A DNA stretch of 64,000 nucleotides from Pseudomonas marginalis (GTDB lineage Bacteria; Pseudomonadota; Gammaproteobacteria; Pseudomonadales; Pseudomonadaceae): contig NZ_VTFG01000001.1 of the NCBI RefSeq assembly GCF_008692035.1, positions 682,001 through 746,000 of the forward strand, written 5' to 3'. Positions within the stretch are counted from its first letter, which is position 1. The number at the start of each line of letters is the position of its first letter. The position numbers and the translations under genes were made by a program. The notes below the pieces were generated by a model. That model had not been told where the DNA came from and did not search any database. It saw nothing but the letters and a program-made list of their open reading frames with translations. Below are positions 27,249-35,520 of this stretch, in pieces.

Positions 27249-28076
27249 ATGATCAAACCGAGTGTGCCGACTCCCCGGCTCCACACCGCGAACGAACAAC
27301 CCTGGTTCGTGCTCAACTCTTCACGCTATTCAGTGATGCCGTCCGCGCACCCGGCGATCTCGCATTTCTATGCCTTCGATGTGGCGCAATCGACCAACCT
27401 GCTGGCCGTGCCGGATGGCTGTGTGGATATCCTGTTCGACTGTGATGCGACGCGACCGACTGCGCGCATCTGCGGCACCCCGCTGGTGGCCCAGGCGGTC
27501 GAACTGCACCAGCACCACCACTATTTCGGCGTGCGCTTTTCGCCGGGTGTGATCCCCGGTTTCGTCAATGTACTGGCCGAAGAATTGACCGAGCGGGAGC
27601 TCGATCTGCTGGAAGTCTCCGAGTTTGCCCAACGCCTCTTCGAAAGCATCGTCCAGGCCCCGTTGCTGGGCGACCAGATGCGGCTGTTCAACGACTACCT
27701 GACCCCGCGCCTGATGGGCAAGACGTCGCGACTCACCGCCATGATCATCCAGCAGGCGCTGCACCATCGCGGTGATATCCGCATCCAGCAACTCGAAGAC
27801 CTCAGCGGCTACACCAGCCGGACCCTGCACCGCCAGTTCAACCAGGACACCGGCATGTCACCCAAGGCGTTTTGCCGGATCATCCGCTGCCAGGCGGCCC
27901 TGGACACCCTCAATACCCAGCACGATGTATCGTTTTCGCAGTTGGCCCTCGACCTGGGGTTTTCCGACCAATCCCACTTCCTGCGCGACTTCAAGAAACT
28001 GGTCAGCACCACCCCCTGCGACTACCAGCGCACCATGACGCAAAACGCCTACAACGACAGGATCAGCTACGCCTGA
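27249..28076 (+). CDS. AraC-family regulator, divergent from the amine-catabolic operon
   Basis: A 275-aa regulator. The N-terminal half (LLAVPDGCVDILFDCD, FGVRFSPGVIPGFVNVLAEE) is the domain found in a large group of AraC proteins that act on effector-bound activation. The C-terminal HTH has IRIQQLEDLSGYTSRTLHRQF and VSFSQLALDLGFSDQSHFLR. It faces away from the ornithine-cyclodeaminase-like gene across 186 bp and most likely controls that operon. Confidence 0.92.
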   Translation: MIKPSVPTPRLHTANEQPWFVLNSSRYSVMPSAHPAISHFYAFDVAQSTNLLAVPDGCVDILFDCDATRPTARICGTPLVAQAVELHQHHHYFGVRFSPGVIPGFVNVLAEELTERELDLLEVSEFAQRLFESIVQAPLLGDQMRLFNDYLTPRLMGKTSRLTAMIIQQALHHRGDIRIQQLEDLSGYTSRTLHRQFNQDTGMSPKAFCRIIRCQAALDTLNTQHDVSFSQLALDLGFSDQSHFLRDFKKLVSTTPCDYQRTMTQNAYNDRISYA

Positions 28077-28222
28077 TCACGCTGTTTGCCAATAAGCCCG
28101 CGTCTCCATCGTTTCTCCATAAAACCTCCCATGAAAGCGCATGCTCGTGGTGCACAGTAGTCTTCGTCGCCCCAAGGTAATTCGCCATACTGCGATGACC
28201 GAACAGCACGACCGAGCCGACC

Positions 28223-28969
28223 ATGACTGAATCACACCCTGTATCGACACCGACGGACCTCGCGGCCCCACGCCAGGCGTTGGTACTGATCGCCGAAGAC
28301 GAGCCGGAAATCGCCGATATCCTCGCGGCCTATCTCAAGCGCAGCGGCTTCCAGACCGCCCATGCCCTGGATGGGCGCCGTGCCCTTGAACTGCATCAAT
28401 CGCTCAAGCCCGACCTGGTGCTGCTGGACGTGCTGATGCCGAAGCTGGATGGCTGGATGGTCCTGGCCGAGATCCGCCACCGGGGCACCACACCGGTGAT
28501 CATGCTGACCGCCCAGGACCAGGACATGGACAAACTCATGGGCCTGCGCATCGGTGCCGACGACTACATCGTCAAGCCGTTCAACCCCGCCGAGGTCGTC
28601 GCCAGGACCCAGGCGGTGCTGCGTCGCTCCCTCGATCATGGCTACGGCGCCCGCCAGCGCGTGCTGCGGGTGAATGCCTTTGAAATCGACATCGACAGCC
28701 ATGAAGTCAGCGTGCAGGTCGGTGCACACACGCACAGGCTCAACCTGACGGTGACCGAGTTCAGATTGTTGGCGCAACTGGCCAAGGCCCCCAAGCGCGT
28801 ATTCAGTCGCGCCGAGTTGCTGGCCCTGTGTTCGCCCGAGAGCGACAGCCTGGAGCGCACCGTCGACAGCCATATCAGCAAGTTGCGGCGCAAAATCGAA
28901 GACCTCGGCCTCCAGGGCGTACCGGCCAGCATCCGTGGGGTCGGCTACCGGTTCGGAAGCCAGCCATGA
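28223..28969 (+). CDS. OmpR-family response regulator (BaeR/AdeR-like)
   Basis: A 248-aa response regulator. A 17-residue polar extension precedes ALVLIAEDEPEIADILAAYL. The phospho-acceptor Asp is in PDLVLLDVLMPKLDG and the Lys in DDYIVKPFNPAEVV. The winged helix includes LNLTVTEFRLLAQLAKAP and SLERTVDSHISKLRRKIEDL. Its stop overlaps the ATG of the kinase gene by four bases. Homologues control efflux pumps and envelope stress genes. The membrane genes behind the kinase are possible targets. Confidence 0.92.
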   Translation: MTESHPVSTPTDLAAPRQALVLIAEDEPEIADILAAYLKRSGFQTAHALDGRRALELHQSLKPDLVLLDVLMPKLDGWMVLAEIRHRGTTPVIMLTAQDQDMDKLMGLRIGADDYIVKPFNPAEVVARTQAVLRRSLDHGYGARQRVLRVNAFEIDIDSHEVSVQVGAHTHRLNLTVTEFRLLAQLAKAPKRVFSRAELLALCSPESDSLERTVDSHISKLRRKIEDLGLQGVPASIRGVGYRFGSQP

Positions 28970-30042
28970 AGACCGCCAACAGTTTGAGCCGGCAGATCAT
29001 CGTGTCGATGTCCGCCGTGGTGCTCTGCGTGATCGCCCTGGCCGTGGTCGGCTCCTACGTGTTTTACGCGCTGCTCTGGACGTTCTGGCCGCCGTCGGAT
29101 CTGGACGTGGACGAATGGCTGCCCACCGGCATGGAGTGGGCCTGGATGGCGCTGATCACCTGCATCAGCCTGGCGGTGGGCGCCGTGGTGGCGATCAAGC
29201 TGTCCCGGCGCATTCTGATGCCCTTGAACTCGGTCGCGGCCAGCCTTCGCCGCCTCGCCGATGGTGACCTCGATGCCCGGGCGACGGCGTCCGACCGCTC
29301 ACTGGCAGAGGCCACCTTGCTGGTGGATGACTTCAACAGCATGGCCCAACGCTTGAAACGCATGGCGCAAGAGCAGTCGTTCTGGAACGCCGCGATTGCA
29401 CATGAACTGCGCACCCCGCTGACCATCCTGCGCGGCCGCCTGCAAGGGTTGGCGGAAGGCGTGTTCACCCCGGACCAGGCGCAGTTCTACAGCCTGCTGA
29501 GCCAGGTCGAAGGCCTGACGCGCCTGATCGAGGACCTGCGGGTCGTAGGCCTGGCGGACAACGGCTACCTCGAAGTGCAGATCCAGAGTGCCAACCTGGC
29601 CGAGGAGATCAAGGCCGACGCCTGCCTGTTCGAACCGGGCCTGCAGGCCTGCGGGTTCGTGCTGCACCTGGACCTGCTCGAACGGCCTGTGCAGTGTGAT
29701 CCGGCGCGGATTCGCCAAGCCTTGCTGGCCATGCTCGACAACCTGAAACGCCATGCAACCCCCGGCAACGTCACGGTGCGCCTGGGCAACCAGGATGGCC
29801 TGAATACCTTGAGTGTCGCGGACGAAGGACCGGGGATCGCAGAAGCGTTTGCAACGCACATCTTTGAGCCGTTCCAGCGCGGCGAAAGCTCGCGCTCCCG
29901 CGCCCAGGGCGGCAGCGGCCTGGGGCTCGCCGTCGTACGCGCGATTGCCCTGTCCCATGGAGGTCGCGCGACCTGCCGGAACCTCGACAACGGCGGCACC
30001 TTGTTCGAGCTGAGCTGGCCCGACCAGTTGGTCGCCATCTAA
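28966..30042 (+). CDS. Sensor histidine kinase (BaeS/AdeS-like)
   Basis: A 358-aa kinase with helices near residues 10-35 and 60-83 and only a short (~25 residue) periplasmic loop, so it likely senses the membrane or its interior. A HAMP segment (LMPLNSVAASLRRLADGDLD) is followed by the H-box WNAAIAHELRTPLTILRGR. The N-box is unusual: LLAMLDNLKRHATPGN, with Leu-Lys in place of the common Asn-Ala after the Asn. The G-boxes DEGPGIAEAF and GSGLGLAVVRAI are normal. The ATGA overlap couples it to the response regulator. Confidence 0.9.
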   Translation: MKTANSLSRQIIVSMSAVVLCVIALAVVGSYVFYALLWTFWPPSDLDVDEWLPTGMEWAWMALITCISLAVGAVVAIKLSRRILMPLNSVAASLRRLADGDLDARATASDRSLAEATLLVDDFNSMAQRLKRMAQEQSFWNAAIAHELRTPLTILRGRLQGLAEGVFTPDQAQFYSLLSQVEGLTRLIEDLRVVGLADNGYLEVQIQSANLAEEIKADACLFEPGLQACGFVLHLDLLERPVQCDPARIRQALLAMLDNLKRHATPGNVTVRLGNQDGLNTLSVADEGPGIAEAFATHIFEPFQRGESSRSRAQGGSGLGLAVVRAIALSHGGRATCRNLDNGGTLFELSWPDQLVAI

Positions 30043-30066
30043 CCCCAACCGCCCCCAGGTGAAGGC

Positions 30067-30687
30067 ATGCGCCTCTGTATTTTCAGGGTCAATCGGTACC
30101 GCCACTTTGCCTTGCTCGATGCACAAGGACGCTGCATTGCTTTCAAGAGCTGCGAAGGGATTCCACAGAACGGCGAATGGGTGCAAGTCAACGAAATCAA
30201 CCTGGCCTGGTTGAACCGCGCGCTGCCTGCGCGCGCCTTGACCAGAGGCCACACACCCGCCTCGTGTAGTCAGCCAGGAATTGCCTGTATGCCTTTCAAC
30301 TATCGTGATCGAAACGTGATTGACGTGGCACTGCTTGAAGACTCGGTACGGCTCTATAGCGCCAAGCTCAAGCGGTTGCAGCGCTTCTGGATTCCCCTGC
30401 AGAAACAGGCGCCACGCCTGGTGTTGTCACTGTGGGTCCTGGGGGTTGTCGCATCGCTGTTCAGCCAGTCCTATTACCACTGGTTATTTACCGCGCCGGC
30501 GATTTGCCTGCTGATCACCCTGGAAATCGTGATCGAAGAAGTGCAGATCGACTTGTTACTGATGACCGAGGAAACGCGCTATCTGCTCGACTTCACCCGC
30601 GGTCTTTATACCGGGACCCTGAGTTCCCGCCCCCCTACTTTGCGTAAACCAGGTGGCCCATGCCCTCCGTCACACCTCCACTACTGA
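30067..30687 (+). CDS. Hypothetical protein with a membrane hairpin
   Basis: An open frame of 206 codons, 24 bp behind the kinase. The first ~60 residues (LCIFRVNRYRHFALLDAQGR) look like a small soluble domain I have seen as a short stand-alone Pseudomonas protein. The rest has two hydrophobic helices (about 118-137 and 141-160) flanked by amphipathic stretches. An internal ATG at 30290 with AGGAA upstream could start a separate 132-aa membrane protein, so two overlapping products are possible. It overlaps the next gene by 28 bases. Function unknown; a BaeSR/AdeRS-like system upstream suggests an envelope role. Confidence 0.6.
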   Translation: MRLCIFRVNRYRHFALLDAQGRCIAFKSCEGIPQNGEWVQVNEINLAWLNRALPARALTRGHTPASCSQPGIACMPFNYRDRNVIDVALLEDSVRLYSAKLKRLQRFWIPLQKQAPRLVLSLWVLGVVASLFSQSYYHWLFTAPAICLLITLEIVIEEVQIDLLLMTEETRYLLDFTRGLYTGTLSSRPPTLRKPGGPCPPSHLHY

Positions 30688-31580
30688 TCGAGCAGAGCCG
30701 CAAAATCGGTCAACAATCCGCCAGCCAGACACTCAAGGCGATCGCCAAGGCCTACCCCGGCAAGTTGTCCGGCACCCTGTCGCTGGTGGCGCTGGAAAAC
30801 GCGCTGCTGCTGGCCTACCCGTTGTTTGCGGGGTTTGCCGTCGACGCGATTATCCGTGGCGACACCGGCAATGCCCTGCTCTACGCCGCCGTGGTCCTCG
30901 GGTTCTGGGTGGTGGGCGCCGCCCGACGGGCCCTGGACACCCGCACCTTTACGCGTATCTACGCCGACCTTGCCGTGCCGGTGATTCTTAACCAGCGCCT
31001 GCAACGCCACAGCACCTCAACGTCCGCCGCGCGGGTGGTGCTGGCACGGGAGTTCGTCGATTTCTTCGAAAAACACGTGCCCACCATTGCGACGGCGCTG
31101 GTCTCGATCATCGGCGCGGCGGCCATGTTGCTGGTAATCGAACCCTGGGTCGGCCTGGCGTGCCTGGTGGCGCTGGGGCTGTGCCTGGTGGTGGTGCCTG
31201 GCTTTGCACGGCGCAACCAGCGCTTGCATGAGCGGCTGAACAACCGCCTGGAAAAGGAAATCAGCCTGGTGGAAAAGGTCGGCGCCCCCACGCTGCGCCG
31301 CCACTATCAGGTGCTGTCGCGGCTGCGTATCGGGCTGTCGGACCGTGAGGCGGTTGCCTTCCTCACCATCGGCATCCTTGCGGCCCTGCTGTTCGTGGTC
31401 GCCATCAGCCAGTTGGCGCTGGCGCCCGCGGTGAAGGCCGGCCATATCTATGCGGTGATGACGTACCTATGGACGTTCGTCAGTTGCCTGGATGAAGCCC
31501 CCAGCGTGGTCGACCAATTGGCCCGGCTCAAGGACATCGGCAAACGCGTGGACCCGGGACTGGATGACACGGCGGCCTGA
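30660..31580 (+). CDS. ABC exporter-type six-helix transmembrane domain without ATPase
   Basis: A 306-aa membrane protein that matches only the transmembrane half of ABC exporters. Six hydrophobic helices are spread over residues ~45-285, with the connecting long cytoplasmic loops (ARRALDTRTFTRIYADLAVPV, RRNQRLHERLNNRLEKEISL). The frame ends at VDQLARLKDIGKRVDPG, exactly where the linker to the nucleotide-binding domain would start. No Walker motifs follow on either strand. It may work without ATP hydrolysis or borrow an ATPase encoded elsewhere. AGGTGG precedes the ATG; co-transcribed with the preceding gene and the two-component pair. Confidence 0.82.
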   Translation: MPSVTPPLLIEQSRKIGQQSASQTLKAIAKAYPGKLSGTLSLVALENALLLAYPLFAGFAVDAIIRGDTGNALLYAAVVLGFWVVGAARRALDTRTFTRIYADLAVPVILNQRLQRHSTSTSAARVVLAREFVDFFEKHVPTIATALVSIIGAAAMLLVIEPWVGLACLVALGLCLVVVPGFARRNQRLHERLNNRLEKEISLVEKVGAPTLRRHYQVLSRLRIGLSDREAVAFLTIGILAALLFVVAISQLALAPAVKAGHIYAVMTYLWTFVSCLDEAPSVVDQLARLKDIGKRVDPGLDDTAA

Positions 31581-31592
31581 CCCTTCGTCTAT

Positions 31593-31699
31593 TCAGCCGA
31601 TCGCCCGCCGGGTGTGCGAAGGCGACTCGCCAAACAACTCGCGGTAATGGGCGGCAAAGTGGCTCAGGTGGAAAAAGCCCATCGCCTCCGCCATCTTTA
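31593..31699 (-). pseudogene. C-terminal remnant of an AraC-family regulator
   Basis: The minus strand encodes RIKMAEAMGFFHLSHFAAHY followed by RELFGESPSHTRR and a stop at 31593. This is the last helix-turn-helix of an AraC-family protein. Everything upstream of it is replaced by a terminator hairpin at 31701-31734 and unrelated DNA, so only ~35 codons survive. The break marks the left edge of an inserted or rearranged segment. Confidence 0.8.
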
Positions 31700-31700
31700 T

Positions 31701-31734
31701 ACGACAAAGCCCTGATTTTTCAGGGCTTTGTCGT
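31701..31734. terminator. Strong bidirectional hairpin at the rearrangement boundary
   Basis: Perfect 14-bp stem ACGACAAAGCCCTG/CAGGGCTTTGTCGT with a 6-nt loop. AAAG/CTTT and T-rich loop sequence make it terminator-like in both directions. It sits directly at the broken end of the AraC remnant. Confidence 0.8.
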
Positions 31735-31946
31735 TTCTGCTGTCTGATAAATAACCCCAGCCCACACTCCAGCCCACACCTTGGATGAAGCTTTACTATT
31801 CGACCAGCGGCTAATTCTTCGTATGGTCTCTTGCCTGCACCTGCAGCCCTGAAGAACGGGTTTGGAATCAGATTCTGCAGGAAGCGCCGAAACGAAAACA
31901 GAGGTGTGATCTCACTGCGACGCAGTCCAACAAATTACGCACAAAC

Positions 31947-31975
31947 AAAAACGCCGCTCAGTGAGCGGCGTTTTT
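31947..31975 (-). terminator. Terminator downstream of the tRNA-Gly 3' fragment
   Basis: AAAAACGCCGCT and AGCGGCGTTTTT form a hairpin with T-runs on both sides, 7 nt beyond the tRNA-Gly 3' end on the minus strand, the normal place for a tRNA terminator. Confidence 0.8.
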
Positions 31976-31982
31976 GCGTTTT

Positions 31983-32003
31983 TGGAGCGGGAAACGAGAC
32001 TCG
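31983..32003 (-). other. 3' end of a tRNA-Gly gene, probable integration (att) site
   Basis: The minus strand reads CGA then GTCTCGTTTCCCGCTCCA, identical to the T-arm/acceptor 3' end of bacterial tRNA-Gly (GCC). The last 18 bases are the target of ICEclc-family integrases. The rest of the tRNA is absent; sequence to the right (from 32004) is unrelated. This is therefore an att remnant left by an element, not a functional tRNA. Confidence 0.8.
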
Positions 32004-32291
32004 TATCTAGCGTCCGATCCATTGAAAATTAAGGGGTTTCATTTCTTCCCGAAGCAAGAAACGACTCAATTCTGGACTTGTTTTGGGGGTGTTTCAAGAG
32101 CAAAAAAAGGAGAAATTCCAAGGCAAGCTATTGGGTTCTGCTCATAACCAATCGGGAGTATGTCATTAACCCGAACGCATCAATTACTCAGGTTCAGATC
32201 GAGATCCGTCCCCACCGACAAGCCCCCCTAGACGCAACGACCGAAGATTGCCTTCGGCCGCCGCACCAGCTGCGGGCAAAGCCCGCCTGGA
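32004..32291. other. Intergenic DNA inside the junction
   Basis: About 290 AT-richer bases directly behind the tRNA fragment. A 77-codon open frame at 32078-32311 (plus strand) has no coding character. I see no further feature. Confidence 0.4.
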
Positions 32292-32492
32292 TCAGTAGGC
32301 TTCCAGCTTAAACGGCGCGTCCGCAGAGGCGGCGCAGTCGGCGCTGAGCAGGCCTGCCGCATTTGGCCGCATAAGTATCGTGTAACGGGTCTGTACTTCC
32401 ACCTCGATACTATCGTCGTCAATCGCCGAGTTATCGGCGTTGAGTGGCAGCTTGAAGGTCGCGTTGGTTTCCAGGTGCGTCTGGCAGTTCAT
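32292..32492 (-). CDS. Small hypothetical protein in the junction segment
   Basis: A 66-aa frame starting MNCQTHLETNATFKLPLNAD, with AGAAGG 4-5 nt before the ATG. It is acidic in the middle (SAIDDDSIEVEVQ) and has two cysteines. The C-terminus SADAPFKLEAY gives no recognised family. The good ribosome site supports translation; function unknown. It may be a fragment of a larger gene. Confidence 0.4.
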   Translation of the reverse strand: MNCQTHLETNATFKLPLNADNSAIDDDSIEVEVQTRYTILMRPNAAGLLSADCAASADAPFKLEAY

Positions 32493-32762
32493 GCAACCTT
32501 CTACGTGCCAACGGCTGAGGATCGGCCGGGTACTCTTTCACTGCCTGCGTTCCTATCGATTACGGAATCATCCCAGGCATGTACCCAATTTGACACGATC
32601 GCCGTGTTGGAAGAAATTGATGATTCGCCTCTTCTTTTCAACCTGAAATCCTGTGGCTGTATCTGCAACCCAAATTGTCCAACACGATTGATTGGATGTT
32701 CCCCAACCGGCCACTGGCCCAGTCGATTGCTGGGTGCCTGGTTTCCTAATAGGAGTGACAAA

Positions 32763-33074
32763 TTGCTGACTCGCCCCGACAAAGATGCGCTACGTGCGAT
32801 GCTGGAATCGCAAGTTCAAGAAAAGCTACAGCACGCCCCTGATGCGGTAACGACTTATGCAGCACAACCTGAACCCGAAAGAAAGCCATACACCAGTAAG
32901 CCCACGGTTCAGGACAAGGCATTTCACAGGGAGCTCGATCAGATGCGTGCGGATGCTGAAGCCGGAGTGATACATAAACAGGTGCGCGAGCCAATGGACG
33001 ATGGTGAGTCTAGCCTTGCGCTCAATGATTACCCTGGCTTGAAAGAGGCAGGCTCTGCATCAAATCAGTGGTGA
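32763..33074 (+). CDS. Hypothetical hydrophilic protein with TTG start
   Basis: A 103-aa protein read from a TTG at 32763 with AGGAG 7 nt upstream. The frame is open 96 codons further left, but that part has no coding character. The product is charged and helical (DKDALRAMLESQVQEKLQHA, DKAFHRELDQMRADAEAGVI) with no hydrophobic segment. It resembles cargo proteins of mobile elements more than core proteins. No function assigned. Confidence 0.5.
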   Translation: MLTRPDKDALRAMLESQVQEKLQHAPDAVTTYAAQPEPERKPYTSKPTVQDKAFHRELDQMRADAEAGVIHKQVREPMDDGESSLALNDYPGLKEAGSASNQW

Positions 33075-33095
33075 TGTTTTGGCGCCTGTTCTGCG

Positions 33096-34785
33096 CTAAT
33101 CGGTACCTAGCCGCCCTCCTCTTATGCAGTCTGTCGACACTTCCTCCATGAAGAAAGGGTTGCCCTCCGTCTTCTCCAGAATGAGCTGTTTGAGGGGGAC
33201 GAGGGTGGGATCGTCCCCCAGCAGGGCCGCGAGCAGCCCCTGGGCTTCGGCCGGGCCCAGCGGTTCGAGCCCCAGTTGGCTGCAATGACCCGCGCGCGTC
33301 CATACAGGCTGATACTCAGGCCGGTAGTTCACCAGGAGCAGAATCGAAGCATTCGCCACGCGGTCGATGAGGCACATGAGGAATGCTTCGGTCTCGCGGT
33401 CCAACCATTGCAGGTCCTCGAACAGCAGTTCGATCGGCTGATCGCGACTCTCGCGCGCCAGAAGTTGCGTAATCGCGTCGAAGATGCGATCGCGCCGGAT
33501 CTGCGGATCCATTTCCGCGAGCGCCGAATTGCGTTCGCCAATACCCAGCAGATAGAGCAGGTAGGGCACGAGATCCTCGAAGCTGCGCTCGAGCGTCAGG
33601 GTCTTGCCCATAACCTTTTCCCGGCACCGCCGCTCGTCGTCCAGGGCAGTGATCTGAAAATAGTTTTTCAGCAGCTCGATGAGCGGAAAATAGGCAAAGG
33701 CCTTGCCGTGCGATACCGAGAACGTCTCCAGCACCAGACAGCCGCGCCGCGAGCGTTCCTTGAACTCATGGAACAGTCGCGACTTCCCGACCCCGGCCTC
33801 GCCTACCACCGCGACGACCTGCCCGTGGCCCGCTTTGTCCTGATCGAGCGCCTGATGCAGGTGGTCCAGCTCGACCTGGCCGCCGACGAATCTGGCCAGC
33901 CCGCGATGTGCCGCCAATTGCAGGCGCGTGCGCAGCGCGCCGAGACCCTGCACCTCGTACACGATGAGCGGCTCGGGAATGCCTTTGACCTGGGTGGGCC
34001 CCAGAGCCTTGAACTCGAAATAGCCCTCCGCCAGCTTGTAGGTGGACTCGCTCACCAGGATCGACGATGGCGCGGCGATTCCCTCCATCCGAGACGCAAT
34101 GTGAATCGTGTGCCCGACCGGATCGTAATCGGTGTGCAAATTGTCCGTGCGAATCGAACGCACGACGACCTCTCCAGTGTGGATGCCGACGCGGATTTGC
34201 AGCGGAATGCCTTTTTCCAGACGAATACGGTCGCCATGTATCGCCTCCTGCATTCGCAGTGCCGCATACAGCGCCCGCTGCGGATGGTCTTCATGGGCGA
34301 TGGGGTCCCCGAATAGCGCGAGGATGCCATCGCCCAGCGTCTTGGCCACGTAGCCTTCGTAGTAGTGGACGGCTTCCATCATCAGCGCGATGACGGGCTC
34401 GAACAAACGCTGGGCCTCTTCCGGATCGAGGTCGTGGATCAGCGCCATGGAGCCGGCCATGTTGGCAAACAGCGCCGTGACGGTCTTGCGTTCACCGGCG
34501 GTCTCGCCCCGGGCTTCCATGGCCGCCTGTTCGGCGCGGATGCGCTCGGTAAGGTAGTGGGGGCGTGTAAAGAATGGGCGCGGGCGAAGGCTCTGAAACA
34601 GGTGGGAGGCGCGGTGAAGGCGTAGCAGGCGCATCGGTCAGCGGTGCGCCGCATTCACTACAGAATTTGGCGGAAAGGCTCGCCTCGTAGCCACAACGCT
34701 GGCAGCTGTGAGACAGCCTGTCCCCACACGCGCCACAGAAGCTGGCCCCAGAGAGACTCTCGAATCCGCAGTTTGCACAGCGCAT
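33096..34785 (-). pseudogene. Broken zinc-ribbon/adenylate-cyclase/ATPase fusion gene
   Basis: The frame from the ATG at 34785 encodes two zinc ribbons (MRCANCGFES, CGACGDRL, CQRCGYEA, CSECGAPLTD). It then shifts at a run of five G on the plus strand (34559-34563). In the other frame YLTERIRAEQAAMEARGE leads into a class III nucleotide cyclase domain (GERKTVTALFANMAGSMALI, KTLGDGILALFGDP) and an AAA-type ATPase (VVAVVGEAGVGKSRL, IELLFEDLQWLDRETE). Removing one G joins both parts into the layout usual for this family. The C-terminus also ends early after TEGNPFFMEEV with unrelated residues, so the TPR-like tail is missing. Two lesions make it a pseudogene; an indel error in the G-run cannot be excluded. 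Confidence 0.82.
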
Positions 34786-34978
34786 ACGACCTCCGCCTTT
34801 GCCTGGTGCCTGCTTCTTAACATTAGGCGCCGAACCCGCTGGCGGCACGGATAAGGCACTCTCCCCTAGTACCTGACGTCGATATCCGCACAGAAAGAGG
34901 CTGACATATTGCAAACGCCGAAGCTCCCCCCGGCAAAATTCGCCATTCAGAAACATGATGTTCTGTTCTTGCCGGCGC

Positions 34979-35212
34979 TCATTGCATCAACAGCGCCTCA
35001 TGGATCTCTATGGAAGGGATAACACCCTCCTTGCGCTTGCCGGCAAGCCAGATCCTTGTTTTGGTCACATCAAAAATCTGCCCCTGTTCCATCAGTGTCA
35101 ACACGAGCGCATCTGAAACTCTATAGTGACCGCACGCGGGACAATCTCTCTCCTCCCAAGAGCCATGGCACTGAATACGTTCAGCGATACCTGCACAAAT
35201 AAGACAGTTCAT
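34979..35212 (-). CDS. Small zinc-ribbon hypothetical protein
   Basis: A 77-aa protein from the ATG at 35212, preceded by GGTGA; a GTG at 35263 would add 17 residues. Two Cys pairs, CLICAG and DCPACGHYRVSDALV, form a zinc-ribbon, and the tail ends WLAGKRKEGVIPSIEIHEAL. Such proteins occur singly in islands and near plasmid genes. No function known. It is the last gene before the degenerate right-hand end repeat. Confidence 0.6.
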   Translation of the reverse strand: MNCLICAGIAERIQCHGSWEERDCPACGHYRVSDALVLTLMEQGQIFDVTKTRIWLAGKRKEGVIPSIEIHEALLMQ

Positions 35213-35339
35213 GGGTTCACCATTTTTTAATAGTCTGTACTTGATCCGTAATTTTTCAGCCACTTCCCATCTACTAACCCACCATGTGTACCAGGGTTAA
35301 TAAGAGCTTATTCGTTTCTGGCTTTTGGAAAAACCTACC

Positions 35340-35476
35340 GGCCCACACTTCAACCAAAACCTTGGATGAAGTATTGGTCTTCACCGGTAGCTCATTTTGT
35401 AATGGTCAACTAATCCTGGACAAAACGCCGCTCAAATGAGCAGGTTTTGCATATACGTGGAACCGGAATGGACTTG
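35340..35476. repeat. Degenerate copy of the left island-end region
   Basis: GCCCACACT and CCTTGGATGAAG occur here (35341, 35360) with the same 19-bp offset as at 31760 and 31779. Further on, AACGCCGCTCAAATGAGCAG followed by TGGAACCGGAATGGAC echoes the terminator and tRNA-Gly end at 31951-32003. The order is the same, with a ~110-bp deletion. It is probably the decayed opposite end of the small island. Confidence 0.55.
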
Positions 35477-35520
35477 ACTCTTGTTATGCCCCTTATGCCT
35501 AAATCATTTAATTAAAGTCG

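Noticed and set aside
31983..32003. A functional tRNA-Gly gene
   Set aside because: Only the last 21 bases are present; anticodon and D arms are missing on the adjoining DNA.
32475..32762. Upstream extension of the hypothetical gene at 32763
   Set aside because: No coding character and no ribosome site; a TTG start with AGGAG at 32763 explains the coding part.
33276..34316. 346-codon open frame on the plus strand
   Set aside because: Opposite strand encodes recognisable cyclase and ATPase motifs; this frame has none.
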